Counted from the first letter of the stretch, positions 43,332 to 57,111 are shown. The stretch: 64,000 nucleotides of DNA from Globodera rostochiensis (GCA_018350325.1 JAEVLN010000004.1:1364001-1428000), one strand, 5' to 3'. Notes: generated by a model not told the origin, from the letters alone. Numbers and translations: made by a program.

Positions 43332-46300
43332 CAAATTACCTAATCCACCGAATTTTTTTTCTATTCTAAGTGAGCGTGGGAGGGGAGGGGAGGGGAGGGG
43401 GGGAAATAAAATGGCAAACAAAAGCATAGGACGTGCAGTTAGAGGAGGCCAACAAATGTGCTTTTTTTTTGTCTGCAAAAAATTTATCGGGTCAGCACTT
43501 TTCAACACAACGAGAAAACCATTTGCAAGAGATGATCAAATCATTTTTTAAATAATAAAATTTTGAGATTTAACAAACAATCATGAAAGTATGAAAGCAT
43601 ATGCAAACAAACGGCCTGCGGGATGATCACTTTTTCTTCTTTTTCGGCTCTTTGGTGCCCTGTTCGAGGCCGTTGATGAACTTCTTTGGCACACCAAAAT
43701 CGGCCAGAAAGCGACCAATTCGATTGATCTGAACGCAAAAATGCAACGGTGCAAATCAATTTTTGCTAAAAAAAACAAAACTACAAAAACCCGAACTTTG
43801 AAAAAATAAAACAATACCCCTACAGAACAGTACTCACTTCATTGCCTTGAACCAAAAGTTGTGGCCCGTCACAGGCCGGCGCTGATGCAAGCACGCACGT
43901 GCCGGTGCCGCTGATTTTGCTGTCCAACATGTTCACGTCGATGCAGAATGCGGCCAAATTTGAGACCAACGTGACCTGCTTGTTGCCTGCGCGTTTTTCT
44001 ATCTGAACACACACACACAAATAATATTCAAAAACATAAATATTAGGCGCCTACTTTCAGGTCAATGTGCGGTTGTTTTGTGCCTCGATGCACAATTTGT
44101 TTGTCCTCCTTCGTCTTGATTAATATTGCAGGGGTCATGGCGCTGGCAATTTTCTGCACCAATTTGTTGAAATCGAACGTCTCGTAGAGGAAGTGCTGCA
44201 CGATGGGCTGGAGTGTGTCATCAAGTCTAACTTCCTTGCCTCCGTTGCTATATAAATTCTAAAAACATCAAAATTTCAAAAGTCAAATTCAAAAGTTTGA
44301 TGACCTCTTTCTGTGCATAGTCACCCAAAACGGCACGTATCCTGTTCAGATCCACAATGTCACCTTTGCTGAAGCCTTAACACAAATGTTTAAAAGATAT
44401 TTACAACAAAAAACCCAACCGGACGGCCGAAAGATTGGCATCACTTTTTCGGTCAACGAAAACACATTGTCCCGGATAGACAGCAGCGGTTGCCCATCAA
44501 CAAATGACTGTTTCAAAATTATAAAAATTAAAAATGTTTTTTTTGTTTGTTTGATTTCAACTCACTCCTCCAGCCGTGGCATCGGCATTATGAACAAGTT
44601 CAGGCGCTGATTGGACCAGCGGATGATTAATGTTGAACTGAACACATATTGAGTTAAAGACAAATTTCCCACAGAATTAAACAAAAAAAATGGACTTCTT
44701 CAATGGTGTCCACGCCTTTCAAACTTTTCATGCGTACCACCCAATTCGCCGGGTCGTCGTCGATGCTGATGAGTTCGCGCAAAAAAGTGGAGAATTTTTT
44801 AAACCTTGAAAAATTTAATGCTTAAAAAAATGTAATATAAAAAGTATAAACTTCGTTTTCTTGATGTCCAGTTTCCTGTCCGGTGGTAAGCATTTCAGAA
44901 TGTAATTTGCGTAAAATTGGCCGGCATCAATCGGCAACGGTCCATTGGGTCCAAATTTCCAGCGAAGAGCCGCAAAAAAAGTGTTTTTAAGCTGAAAATG
45001 TACACATTAAACAGTTTTTGACAAGGAACTCGAACATTCCAAAAAGTTTCTGCATTTTTTTCGGGTTTTTAAGCAGACCAACTTCCTGACCCTCCAAAAA
45101 AATTTTGATTATAAAAACTAAACCAACCAATTCGTCCATGTTCGCCTGCACATTTTCCTTTTCATGAACTCCTTCGTCGCCATACTCTTGACACTTTTCC
45201 GACACTGTTTCAGCTGCCACTGATGATACGGAGGATGACTGAACCGCCTGAAATTGATTGAGTGCTGAATAGAATGCTAACACCAAAAATTCAGAAGCCC
45301 AGGTCGTTGAATTTGTTCTTCAGCGTCAAGGTGATACCTGATCATGATCAGTGCAATGTTCATCGACAACTTGCCCATGCTGTGCAGCTGCTGCATGTTC
45401 TTGACCAAACGTCCCCAACTTTTTTGACCCAAACTTCCTGTTTAAGATGGAACATTTGACAATTTTTTTCAAATGTTGTTGACCAAACGTCACCGACTTT
45501 TTGGACCCGTACTCCCTGTTAAAGATGGAACATTTGAGAGCATTTTCAAATTGTTGAATAAAAACAAACCATAGAAAATCGCCATAGATGTGCAAAATTT
45601 TGATCGCTGAAAAAGTGTAAGAATAAATAAAATTCCAAAATAAGGAATTGTTTTAAACCGAACCTTTGCCCTTCTCGCCCGCCTGACGCTTCGTTCTCAG
45701 CTCTGACGCAGAAATGAGCGCTTGTCCGACCGCCACCAGACCGTAACCGACCTACAAATCGATGTAAAATTGAGGAAACTCCGAAATATTGTCAATTTCT
45801 AACCGGTGCGCCACGCTCCTCCGTAACAATTGCAATGGCGACGGGCGCATTTGCCTCAAAGTCCGCAAACGGATGGTCCAGCAAAATGCCTTAAAAAAAC
45901 TTTTGGTGGCGCCACAGAAGTTATATAACCCCTACCGGGAAGCATCAAGTCCGAGCCGTTTTGGAGAATGGGCAAGACAGCGGCATGGACAAAAAGCACC
46001 GGAAATTGGCCATCGAAGGAGGCGCTCCACAAGAAGTAGACTAGTTTAAAAAACAAACATCCATTTTTAGGTAGGGGGGGGGTATTTCTGTAAATTTCGT
46101 AAAAAAAATTCAAAATTTATTCTTATCGCCCAAACAAAAATGTTAAAAGGCCAACATTTAATAATTTAAAATTCAAAAAATCTCCTTATCAGCCTAAGCT
46201 GAAGACTAAGATTAAAAAAATTACATACCTAGGCTAGAATTTAAAAAAAAATTTTTTAAGACAAACCGGTTGGGAAAATGGTGTTTTCGGATGGGCACTG

Positions 46301-47055
46301 GAAGAACAATGGTTCCTTGTCGAGAACGTACAAACACACATTTGACGTCGGAAGTGTAACCAAAATGCGCGCAACTTGTTGTTTGGCATTGAAACAGGAG
46401 TTAATGGCGCACGGAAAAATTGTTTTCCTGAAAATGTAATAAATCAAAACTTTTACTTATTAATTTCTAAGCCCCCCCCCCCACCCCCTCCTTCCATTAA
46501 AAACCAAATTTGAAGCAAAAATTCAAAAAATCTTTGGTACGCCTGCCTCTTCAACACATATGTATCATTAATTCGGTTAAGCCCACGGGTTTCTACGTGG
46601 ATATGGACATTACCTTTCAGAGTGGCGAAGGTTTGTGTAGCTTTTGATGGTGAACTGCTTGCGAAACATATTTTTTTTCGAAGAATAAAACAAATCTAAA
46701 AATTTTTTTTACATCTGCGCCTAAAGAAACCAAATCTTGATTGGCTAAAAAAGAATGAGAGGCTTTTCGTTGTGTTTACTTCTTTTTTAATTTTTCCTAT
46801 AAAACCAACAAAACCTTGGCTTCTTTGAATGGCTCGGATTTTGGGTTTGTTTATGCACGGTTTTTGAACTAATTTTTTGGCGAAATGTTTTATGATAAAA
46901 TTAAGTTTCTGAATATTTAATTGGCATATTTAATTTACCTAAATGGCCTAACCCGACGTTTTTGGACCCGCTGAACACGAATTCCGCAATGTTTTTTTTA
47001 TCTTTATCGACTTTTTAAGTCGGGAAAAGTGTGTTTTCTAGGGGTTTTGGGGGAG
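43332..47055. repeat. Tandem segmental duplication, unit B (full length)
   Basis: Contains the complete eIF2D gene. Boundary sequences match unit A on both sides (ACAAATTACCTAATCCACCG at the start; GGCTCGGATTTTGGGTTTGT and GACCCGCTGAACACGAATTC near the end). Same orientation, head to tail. Confidence 0.85.
43627..46669 (-). CDS. eif2d: Translation initiation factor eIF2D (ligatin)
   Basis: Minus-strand multi-exon gene. Exon 1 MFRKQFTIKSYTNLRHSER (ATG 46669) joins KTIFPCAINSCFNAKQQVAR in phase 2. Domains in order: N-terminal MCT-1-like region and PUA (SASFDGQFPVLFVHAAVLPI, NGSDLMLPG, DHPFADFEANAPVAIAIVTE). Then follow a linker, a SWIB/MDM2-like part (MDELV, ALRWKFGPNGPLPIDAGQFY, ANYILKCLPPDRKLDIKKTK) and the SUI1 domain (KQPHIDLKIEKRAGNKQVTL, GTGTCVLASAPACDGPQLLV, QGN, IGRFLADFGVPKKFINGLEQ), ending KEPKKKKK. 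eIF2D delivers tRNA to the ribosomal P site and recycles 40S subunits. The linker has a tandem in-frame duplication (KCSILNREYGSKK..TFGQ.H twice), near 45395-45535, that unit A lacks. Confidence 0.88.
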
Positions 47056-47273
47056 TACAATGCGAATCTGACGCCTCCGTTTCGACCGATTCCGAATTCT
47101 TTTAAAAAAAAGTACACTTGGCAACCTTGCCCTAGAAACTCCTAAAAAACAGCGTTTGTAAATTCTTTGGTTTTATCCAATGGCTGGCAAATATACATAC
47201 AGTATTACAACAAATACATCACATATTGTACACATATGTAAAGGGAAAAATGAGTAAATACGTTCATATGGAA

Positions 47274-48873
47274 TTAGCACTTAGTGATACGGACGATGAA
47301 CTGATCATTCTGCTTAAATTGGGCAACATCAATCTTCTCGTTGCCAGTCCGCAGCGTAATGACGCTTTTAGTGTGAGTGGCCGAACACTTGTGCAGCAAC
47401 GAACGGTTGCAGAAAATCTCGAGAAGAGACGAACACATCAAGACGGCGCTAAGAACCTGAAAAAACCCGAATTAATTAATCATAATTCAAAAAAAGCGAT
47501 GCAAAAAGCCCACCACAATGAACAGCAGCATAGACAAATTGTCTGGTCGGAAATTGGTGCATTCCCAGTGAGTTGTCCAGTTGAGATACAACATTGCAGC
47601 TATCGCTGTCGTCAAACACCAGATGACAAAGCCATAAATTGCACAAAAATAACCGCAGAACTGAAATTCAGAGGGAGAATGTGTGAGACTTCGGCACAAA
47701 CAAATAAATATTTGGCACACTTACATCATATTCTTTTTCAGAATCCTGTGCCATAACATGAAAGACAAGCGTGAAGAGAAACAGGAGCACGTAGTAAAGC
47801 ATTTGGGCAAACGCATCAGCCAACTTCTCCAAGTGATCTGTCCTGTTGCAGTAGAAAGCGTTCTTCATTGCCGAGACCATTGAGATCTAAAATCAAAATT
47901 GAAAGCTAGAAAATGCGGCAACAAAATTGTTGACTGACCTTGACCGGGAAACATTGTCGACCAGTCGGGAACTTCGCAACCATTTCGCCCATAAAATTCT
48001 GTTCGTCATCGGAAATTGCTTGTTCGTTGTTGATCAGCTGGGACCATTTCTTCATATTGGCACTATTGAGTTCATCTGCTGTCGTGTTTGTTCGGATGAT
48101 GCCAAAGTGTTTGCACTCTCCAGCCGGTGCAAGGGATTTGACAAAACACTGAAAAATGTAAAAATTATGTATTATAATCCATGCGAACAATGTAACGCCG
48201 AACTCACCGGTGGTGAAGCAAATTTGCCACAAAGTTTGTCAAATGAAAGAATCTGCCACAGAAGGACATAAGTGGCGATGGCTTGGAACAGCTTGTAGTA
48301 GTAGAAATCCCTCATTGCATACGACTGAAGATGAAGTGCTCTCTCGTGAGTAAATGCTGCCAATCGAGAAAAGAGAATAGGTAAGAGAACATTTGTTTCT
48401 TTAACGAAGCCTTTTATAGAAAAGAAATAGTGAGTGGTAAGGGAATGTTTAATGAATCGTTCGTTTTGGAAAGTATAAATATGGATCATATGTCACGGTC
48501 CGATACGTTTCAGTGACGCCTTGGCATTTTGACGTTTTCGGTTTTTGCCACCCCATAAAGTTCAAGCAGTTCAACCAATTTGGCATGCAAAACAAAGTCA
48601 GAATAAGGTTCAGCACCTCAAAAAAGCTATTTTAAAGAATATACATACAGCTCCCAGATTATAAAAATGTTTTGTCATCCTTTTTATTTTTTGAATTGAG
48701 ATTAAAAATTTTTATAACTTCAAATCAATTTAATTCATGCTCGGTATTATAGACAATTATGTTAGTGAGCTCTTAATCTAAATTAAATCTGATCGTCATA
48801 CCTTTACCCAAAAAAAAAGTTTGTCAAATTTTACCAAAATATTAATTGCGGACAAAAGATGTTCATCGGTCAT
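47274..48873 (-). CDS. Multi-pass membrane protein, family not recognised
   Basis: Minus strand. A probable first exon is 48835-48873 (MTDEHLLSAINIL), joined in phase 0 to VLNLILTLFCMPNWLNCLNF (from 48616). Later exons give FYYYKLFQAIATYVLLWQIL, a Cys-containing loop (CFVKSLAPAGECKHFGIIRT ... FPTGRQCFP), AQMLYYVLLFLFTLVFHVMA, YGFVIWCLTTAIAAMLYLNW and LSMLLFIVVLSAVLMCSSLL, then a tail ending QNDQFIVRITKC (stop 47274). Four to five transmembrane helices and paired cysteines in the extracellular loop recall tetraspan/claudin-like nematode proteins, but no defining motif was found. The junction between the second and third exons is uncertain (a GC donor, CAAG|GCGTCA, would fit the phase). It lies next to the eIF2D duplication, in the same orientation. 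Confidence 0.6.
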
Positions 48874-50157
48874 TCTGCAAAATGATGATTTCAAAAATCT
48901 CGACAGCAAAAATCTGAATCCCGCGATCTAACAAATTTAAAAACAATTGTCACACAAATTCGCGTGTACTTTTCGCCACAGATTATAGCGGATTAGCACA
49001 GCACCAGATCCACCATCCCTTCACCAGCTCAGCCAGCAGCCCATCCCAAAAGAACGGATGAACGAACGCCTTTTGTACATGACGGACGATACAATGAAAA
49101 AATGTTTTATTCAAATTCATTTTGTTTTGAACAAAAACTACCACCAACCATCACCACGAGCACAGTTTTGTGCCCTTGTCGCGGCCTTCACTTTTTATGC
49201 AAATCTTTCGAATGGGTGGACAGAGGACATCATCGGCCTCCCCTCCTCCCCCCCCCCCGTTCCGTCCGTCCATCGGCGATGGGAAAGTGGCGAATGGGCG
49301 GCGGGGGGGGGGCAAGGTCACCTTCACCCCCCCCCCCCCACTCCATTCTTCGGTCTGTTGGGCAGCGCAGAAGAAGAAAATTCCCATCGATTGCCCCTCC
49401 GGCCCCTCTCGGAAGGAAGGAACCCTTTCCCATAACCCCCCCCCCCTCGTTTAGGCTTAGAGAGAGGGACCATTCATTGCCCCCCCCTTCACTTCGATGG
49501 TCACTTTTGCTGTGTTCTGTGTACTCTTTGGTCTCTCGCTGTGTGAAACTGTACACCCACCAAAGCAGGCGGCGTGCAGCAAATTTCGTTTTCACGTTTT
49601 TCCATTTGCATTTTGGGCGCTTTCGATTTGTTCGTTTTTTGTACGCCACTGACCCAAAACCATGCCCCAGTTTCTGTCAGTGTTCGTTCGATGATAGGTA
49701 AATTATTTACGGTGGGTAAATCTTTATATCAATAAGTATAAAATAATGACAATTTTGATAATTTTCAGTGATTTTTTCCTCAAAAACCACAAAAATCCTA
49801 ATCAACGTTGCAAGCAAAAATCAGAAAAGCAAAATGAAAAAAGGCAGGTACCTAAAGATTTGTTCTTCGGTTGCGTTGTGTCCCTTTTGCAATTTTTTCG
49901 ATTATTTTTAAATCGCCTCAGGGGCAGAGAGAGAGAGAGTGCCTCAAAAGCCATAGATTTTGCATTTGAATTGGTCTGCCTGCCCTCCATTCTCCTCTCA
50001 TTCCCCATTTTCGTTGTTGAAATCTCCAAAATCCAGTTTATGCAAATTGCATCTGAGCTGCTGCTGCTGGCTGGGGTTATTCGACCAGCTGCTTCTGTGT
50101 TGTGGCCAAATGGTGGCCAAACCATAAACAACACAATTTGCCAAAAGGGCAAAAATT

Positions 50158-50334
50158 GGGGGGGGGGGAGCAAGAGTGAGAGGAGGAGAGAGGGGAAAAG
50201 AGAGTGAGAGGAGGAGAGAAAAGAAGAGAGAGGGGAAAAGAGAGAGAAAGATTGAGAGAAAGAAGAAAGTGATAAAGAAAAGCAACCCTCCAAATGATAG
50301 GAAATAAGGAAAAATAGTGGAAAAGGAAGAGAGG

Positions 50335-50387
<53 letters not shown>

Positions 50388-50398
50388 AAGAGAGTAAC
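50158..50398. repeat. GA-rich microsatellite
   Basis: Purine-only stretch of GAGAG, GGAGAGAGGGG and (GA)n, with the purest part at 50335-50395. Polypurine/polypyrimidine DNA of this kind can form triplex (H-DNA). Confidence 0.9.
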
Positions 50399-50485
50399 AA
50401 AATTGAAAACAGAACACTGACCGGTTTTTCTTGGTGACAACGATCGATCTTCGGCCGACTTTTCCCCTTGAATTTAGCCCATTGC

Positions 50486-50538
50486 CCCCTCCCCCCCCCC
50501 CCCCCCCCCCCCCCTCCCCCCCCCCCCCCCTCCTCCCC
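50486..50538. repeat. Poly-C tract
   Basis: About 50 bases almost entirely C, interrupted by T in a few places. One of the longest of the many C/G homopolymers in this window. Confidence 0.9.
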
Positions 50539-53500
50539 CGCGGCAATCTCAGCCTCCGAGCGGCTATAAATTTGAGCCCTCCCAAATGGATTTTATGGCA
50601 CAAATCGACGAGCACAGAGAGCCAAAAGGTTTTATTAGGGGAGGAAATAGTGTGCGGGCAGAGCGTCAAAGACGTGGGGGGGGGGGGGGTCAGACACGGC
50701 TCGTCAAAAGCGTCGGCGAATCGGGACAAAATTAATGACCAGTGGCCGAAATTGCTCCGAAAAATTTCGTTTCAACGAAAGAAATCAATTCAATTTTATG
50801 CCAAGGCATTTTTTACTGTAATGCCGGGGGCCGGGGCGGGGGGACATCGGGCTCCGTTTATGTTGAGGGTAAAAATTAATGAAAAATTTTGTTAAATTTT
50901 AAATTTTTTGAGTTGTTTAAAACCGGAATTTGTGAGGAGAAAACCGGGGAAAGCATTGGCATAAATAAACCGGGCATTTACGAGTTGAAATACGGGCTTT
51001 TGGTCCCAGAAAAAATGTGCTTCTTATTCCGGCATAAAAAGTAATAAGTTTTAAAAAATTATTTACTGTACTCCTTTCCCCCTACCGTAGCACCAAAAAT
51101 TCCGAGAAAAAAAACTCCGTAATTTGTTTTTTTTTTTGCTTTGTCTGTTTTTGTTAACGCAAATAAATGCTTTTGGCGACGGGCGCGCCAAAGCAAAGCA
51201 AATGAATGCCCTCGCAAAAGCAATCGGCGCGCATTACAAATCGCTGAATTTGCGACCTAATTTGTTTTTGAAACTGTGCAATTTGATATTAATTCATTCA
51301 TTCATTCTGAAAGAATTTGTTTTTGTTTTTTTTAATTTATTAAAACAAATTTTTGATGAATATTATGTAAATTTTATTTTACACTAAAAGTTTTAATTTA
51401 TTTTGCACTTTAAAACCTTTTTTGAAAAAAATATTGAATAATTTTGTTTTTAACGAAATGTGTTTGCACACATTTAGCAAAAAGACCCGCAAATTCTCTC
51501 ATTTTATTTGCTCAAAAAATGGGGGGAGGTCGTTTTTTATCGTTTATTCCATTTAATTTTATTTGTATTTTGCACTTTTATAAATAATTTTAATAGAACA
51601 AAATTTCAAAAATTGTTATCGCGCATTTGGACGGCCCGATCGATCCCGGATTTTCTGCTTTTTCCAAATTTTTAACAATTTGGCATCGTTTTTTTAACAA
51701 TTTAAGCCTCTCTCTCTCTCTGCCGTCTCTTCACGCCTCTCTCCTTTCCCCACACTATTTCTTTCCCTCTCCCTCTCCGTCTCTGTCTTTTTTTAGTTTT
51801 TCTGATTTCTCTGCTCCGCCAATACACCCACACACAAATAAGCACACCTTTTCTATCATTTTGCGTCCCATTTTTACATATTCCCCCCCCCCCCCCCCCA
51901 ATTTCCACTTCCCCCGACCCATCGATTTGTGTGGCGATGCCCCCCCCCCCCCTCCCCCCCCCCCCCCCGTTGAAGCTACCGTAATTCGGCGGGCGGAAAG
52001 GAGGAAATAATTTTTTTTAAAATTAAAAAAATTCAATTTTTCGTTTGGTTACGATTTCTGACGAACGCTAACGCTAAGTGCCAAAGCTGACGTCAAAAAT
52101 GCCGTCATTGACGTGCAATTTTGTTCGCTGCGCGTCACGTCAATTACTTTTTATTATTTATTTGTTTTTATTTAATATTTATAGGTAAATAATTGCGCTT
52201 TTTGTTGTAACTTTAAACATTTTCCAAATTGACTTTTTGTTGGCGGGCAAAATTGATTTGTTGGCTCGTGGGCATTGATTGATTGGGCTGAGGCGAAATT
52301 CAACGAAAAAAACGCTTTGACATGAGCCAAATTTTGTACGTCAATTTTTGTATTCATTTAGGGTTTTGCTCTTTTTGTTTCAGCGAAAATAGCTATTTTA
52401 TACATAAAGCATCATCACATTTACGCATAAAGCCCCCCGGCGTTCGAATTATAAATATAAATGTTTTAAATTGATTGGTCCTCCTCCTTAAGTCCGTGGC
52501 CCTAATTTTCGACATTTTCCGAACCTTTCTTTAAAAAATGCAATGACTTTTGTTCGCCAAATTTTCTGAAAAATTTTTTTAAATGAGTTTTAGGAATTTC
52601 AAATGTGGCAGAACCTACAAAAAATATTAATATTTTGGCAGTTTTTAGTCCATATGAATCCGGTGGTCTATAGCAATTATTTTTCATTCAATTCGAACAC
52701 CAATAAACACTTCAATTTTGCCTTCAGGGAATTTAAGTAAAAATAAAATTTCTCACCCCCCCCCCCTCTCCAACATTTTTTCTTATCAGCCAAACCCATA
52801 AAAAATTTTGTGAATTTCATTGAAACAATTTACTCTCATCGCGTCCACCTTCCAATACGCCTACGTCATGGAGACTGACTGAGCTCAGAGCCCTTTGGTC
52901 CCCCCCCCCTTCTCCCCCTCGGGGGTTTTTTGCTTTCCCCTCGCGCCCGGGGGGGGGGGGGGGGTTACGTGGTGCAATAATCGCCCCGGGGGAGCATTGA
53001 TGATGGCTGTGGTGGCAGGGCACAATGAATGAATGAAAATGAACCAATTAGTGTGCGCGAGGTCTGTCCCCGTCAAAACGCCCCCGGGGAACTTCCTGCG
53101 GAAATCGATCCAAATTTTCATAGGGCCTACTGTAACTGTTGAAAAATCAGTGAAAGATCGAAGGGTAAATTTGATACAATTTAGTACTACGGAACCAATT
53201 TTTAACACATTTACAAATTTTGGCTTCCTGCTACAATTTTCTCGACCCAAAAAGTGTGAATTCATTAATCAACGCTTTAGGGGATGACGCTTGATCTTCG
53301 GGGCTTAGCCGTTTAATCCCTGCCCCCAGGCACTTTTAATTAATCCCTCCCTCGAGGGGAAGATTGCTTTGCTCGGGGGGGGGGCGCTATGTAGCTATAA
53401 ACTTTGTGTTGAAATGTCAATTAAAGCAAAACATTTACATAAACATTTAATTCAGTTTACTTCTCATAGATCACACAAAATTTGAACAACCAAAATATAA

Positions 53501-56500
53501 ATCTGTCAAAAACAATTGCAATTACCTAATTAATTACCTTTTGGCCATTACAACGCCTACGGGGATCAAATAAATTTTCCATTCGAAAACATGTTATATT
53601 AATATAATACATGATTAAATTATTAATATTAATATTTCGATATGGTAAATTTTCTTATTTAAATCCATTTTAAATGTCTTTTTTGTTTTGTTTTTTGTCG
53701 GGCTAATTTTGGCCATAATTTTGCATTATTCTCCAATAAAATGTCTTGCCACGCTGTGAAAAAGGACATCATACTACAAAATGATGGAAATGAAAGCTTT
53801 CCGTACAAATCCGCCGATTTTCACGGCTCAAATTTTTTGTTTTATTTGCCCAAATGGACGCGTGGCCAATTCATTTAAAGCGCTTTCACAATTTATAAAT
53901 AAATGCTTTTATTTACACATTTTTGAATTTCCATTAATTCTTAAAAATTTATGGCCCAAATGCAAAAAGATTTTTTGGTTTTAGAGGCCAATTCACAAAA
54001 ATATTACAGTTATAAAAGTATTCTATAAGTCCCCCATTATGTAAAATTATTTTTGAGCCCTAATAATAATATTCTTAATTTTGTGTCTCAAATTACATAC
54101 TTACGAAACTAATCAAGCCCAACTTTGCATTTTGCTTCACGAATTTTAAATTTTTGCAATCAATTTATTATTATCATCCATTTTCTCTCATTTAATTGTT
54201 GAACTATCGACCATTTAAAAATCCAATTTTGCACAGTATCCTCCCCTTCCTGTACTGTACTGTACTCGATTGTTACTACGATATAAATGTACTTTTGGGA
54301 CTACGGTAGGCTTTTTTTTCTATTGATTATTTTGTTGCTCTTTGGCGGGCCTTTTTGAAGGCGCCTACCGTACACATATCACTCAGATTCTTCTGATTAC
54401 GCACGGCTGGCCCGCCGGGGGGGGGGGGGCGGATAATCCTTTGCCCCAACCGATGGCTCAGTGGCAGCGGCGCCGCCTTCCGGCAAGCGCACTTTGCTCT
54501 TCCTCCCCCCCCCGGCGAGGGCAGTAAATAAATTTCGTTCTTGGTAATGCTTCTGCACGTGCTCAAACCTCCACTCTGTGCAGCATTTCAAACCAAATTG
54601 TAAAAAAGTGAAACTATTTCTACCAAATTCAACCGATTCTGTCAAAAATGAGGACAAAATTAACATTCATTAGAAGAAGCTTTAAACAAATCACAGAAAC
54701 AAATATTGCTCGATCAATCAAATTTGATCTGCTGGACTTTTTTGAGGGTTTCTCTGTGAAGCCGCGTTAAATTTCGGCACAAATTTTTGTAGTCCGACAA
54801 ATTTTCAAGACGGAGCCTCGCTTAAACACAAATTCAATATTTTTGTGAATTATCCAAATTCCAAGAAGCCATTAAGCCCGCACATTTGGCCTATGATTTG
54901 CAATTTGGCGAAATGTTTTTTTGCGAGTCTTTGATTCCGTAAATGGGCCGCCCGTGGCCTGGCCAATTCTTGGGGCAATAACAATTTGTGCTTACAAATT
55001 GGCCCTATTTTTCAAGATTTAGCCTTTTCTCGGTATCAAAAACCAATGTTTGTGCGTGCCGTCGAGTAAATTCGTTCATTAAACACTTTCACTTTTGCGC
55101 GTGCGCGGCTAATTGCCATTTTATTTGATGGCATTTCTAAGCATCGGCAAGTCAAAACGTATTTAAATGGTTAAAAAGCGCGAAAAAGTGCTTTCCGCAC
55201 ATTTAATCATGACACTTTTCCTCTGTATTCATTTGCAATATAAATTAATTTGGCATTTAATTAGCGGCGACAGACACTTTTTTTTTATGTTGTTGCTAAT
55301 TACCCCCCCCCCCCTCCACCCAACCCACGCAAATTTAAATTATTGTTCTAATCTCTGGTTACCTAAATCTTTTGATTAACAGGTCCGATCATTTGGATGC
55401 TCTTAAAGTGGGTAACAACAAGATCAAAACCGCATCGATCATTTTGAAAAGCGGTCATCATCAAAAGGCTAGTTTGATGTTTGGACACTCTCCCCGGAGG
55501 CGCTGCTTTTCAAAAGAAAAATGTGTGCGGCGCGTGTAGTGTATTTTGTAGCCCTTACAAATCAAAAGCATTGCGTGTGTATTTTGTAGCCCTTTGGCGC
55601 AAAACATGCGATTTGGAAAGCCCTAATTTCCCAAATTAGAATTACCGTATTCCGTCCGGCAAGACTCTGTAGTTTGTATTCCATTTTGGGCCATACTTTT
55701 GGCAAAAAAATGTTTTCTCTATGTTATTCATAACTTGTAAAGTGTTTCTGGCGGTTTTCGGGGGCGTAGAATCCAAATATGACCAATTTTTGGACCATAT
55801 TCGAATCCCGAACCCGAATTCGAACTCCAATCATTATTTGCCATTTTTGTTGTAATTTTAGGCTTTCAAAAAAATAGAAAAGGATCCACCCGGATGCCGA
55901 GGTTAACTCCAAAACTTCCCGGATGCACGGCTAATTTGGCTGAACTCTTTAAATATTGGAGAATTTTGGCACAAAATTAGTCCAAATACCCGGAATTCGG
56001 CTCCGAATTATCCGGTTTTGGCCAACCATTTTTTTGTTACATAAAATATTCGAATTCATCCATTTTTAAACATTGAAAATGGCTCAAACTATTTGTTTAA
56101 AGCTTATAAATTGCACGACCTTTTTACATAATAATCTTCGCTTTTCGTTCTGTCATTTTCTCGAAAAGGGCAACCCTTTTGACGCCGCGACGGCGACGCC
56201 CCCGGCGCTATTTTTTATGATTTCCCTATTTCTTGTGCCCCTTTCTTTCGCCCGTCACGTGGGCAACGGAACGGCGGCCCGCCGGTTGAGTCGGGACGGG
56301 GGAAACGCCCGTAACATTTCCAATCGACCCATTTTATACCATTCATTTGGAGCAAACAATTTGATGATTTGTCCAGAAATAATGGAATCGGAGAATCCGG
56401 CATTTTTCCAGTGCCAAAATGCCGTACTTTTGGACCCAAGGTGGCATTGACAGTCAAAAAGTTGGCATAGGACTCCAAAAGTGGCAAAATAATAAGGCCC

Positions 56501-57111
56501 CCAAACTTCCGGTCCCGTGCCATTCAAAAAATGCAACAAAATGGCAAAATTCGAATGTATTGGACATAAACAGGTGAATTTTTTTGGCCAAATGCCAGAT
56601 TCACGCGCCGTTTCCACGCAATTTTATGAATTACGCGACATTTAAAAAATAACCAATTTGTTTAATTCACTTTTTTATGGCCTGGAATTTTCTCACGACG
56701 CAAATTTTTTCGTTTTCCATTTTTAAGCACCGTTCGCTTTTTGGAATTTCGAATAAATCAAAACGCCAACGCGCCATTTAAAGCATTCCCAAATTTTCCG
56801 AAAATTTTTCGGTTTTTCGACTTTTAATTATTTGCAAAAGCATGTGACGGACAAATTCAACACAAAATGAATTTGTAATTGCGCATCCGACGCTAATTGA
56901 ATACAAAGACATAACAAAATGCCAACATTTGTGGGATTATAGTGTCAAATGCCAAAATGCCATTTGTCGCGCGCATAATTGGGCATGAAAAATGAATGTT
57001 TCTTTCTTTACACAAACTTTGATAATTGTGCCCTCAAATCGCGTAACTTTGCCCTTTTTGATACCCAATTTTCTCATTTTCCATAATTCCAGGGAGAGCA
57101 TAAATTTGAAG

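Larger units (their letters stand above)
48874..57111. other. Large non-coding interval with simple repeats and homopolymers
   Basis: No gene could be supported across about 8 kb. Apparent long open frames at 49058-49701 and 49998-50729 are products of C-, G- and GA-rich composition. AT-rich, with many 8-30 base C or G runs (49320, 50485-50530, 51888-51968, 52950, 54417). Around 55545-55595 the phrase GTGTATTTTGTAGCCCTT is repeated. The segment immediately before 57112 (ATAATTCCAG then GGAGAGC) is a plausible trans-splice or 5' UTR acceptor. Confidence 0.45.

Noticed and set aside
49058..50729. Open frames of 125-243 codons on both strands
   Set aside because: They arise from poly-C/G and (GA)n tracts that lack stop codons. 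Composition is extreme, no domains are seen, and both strands are open together.
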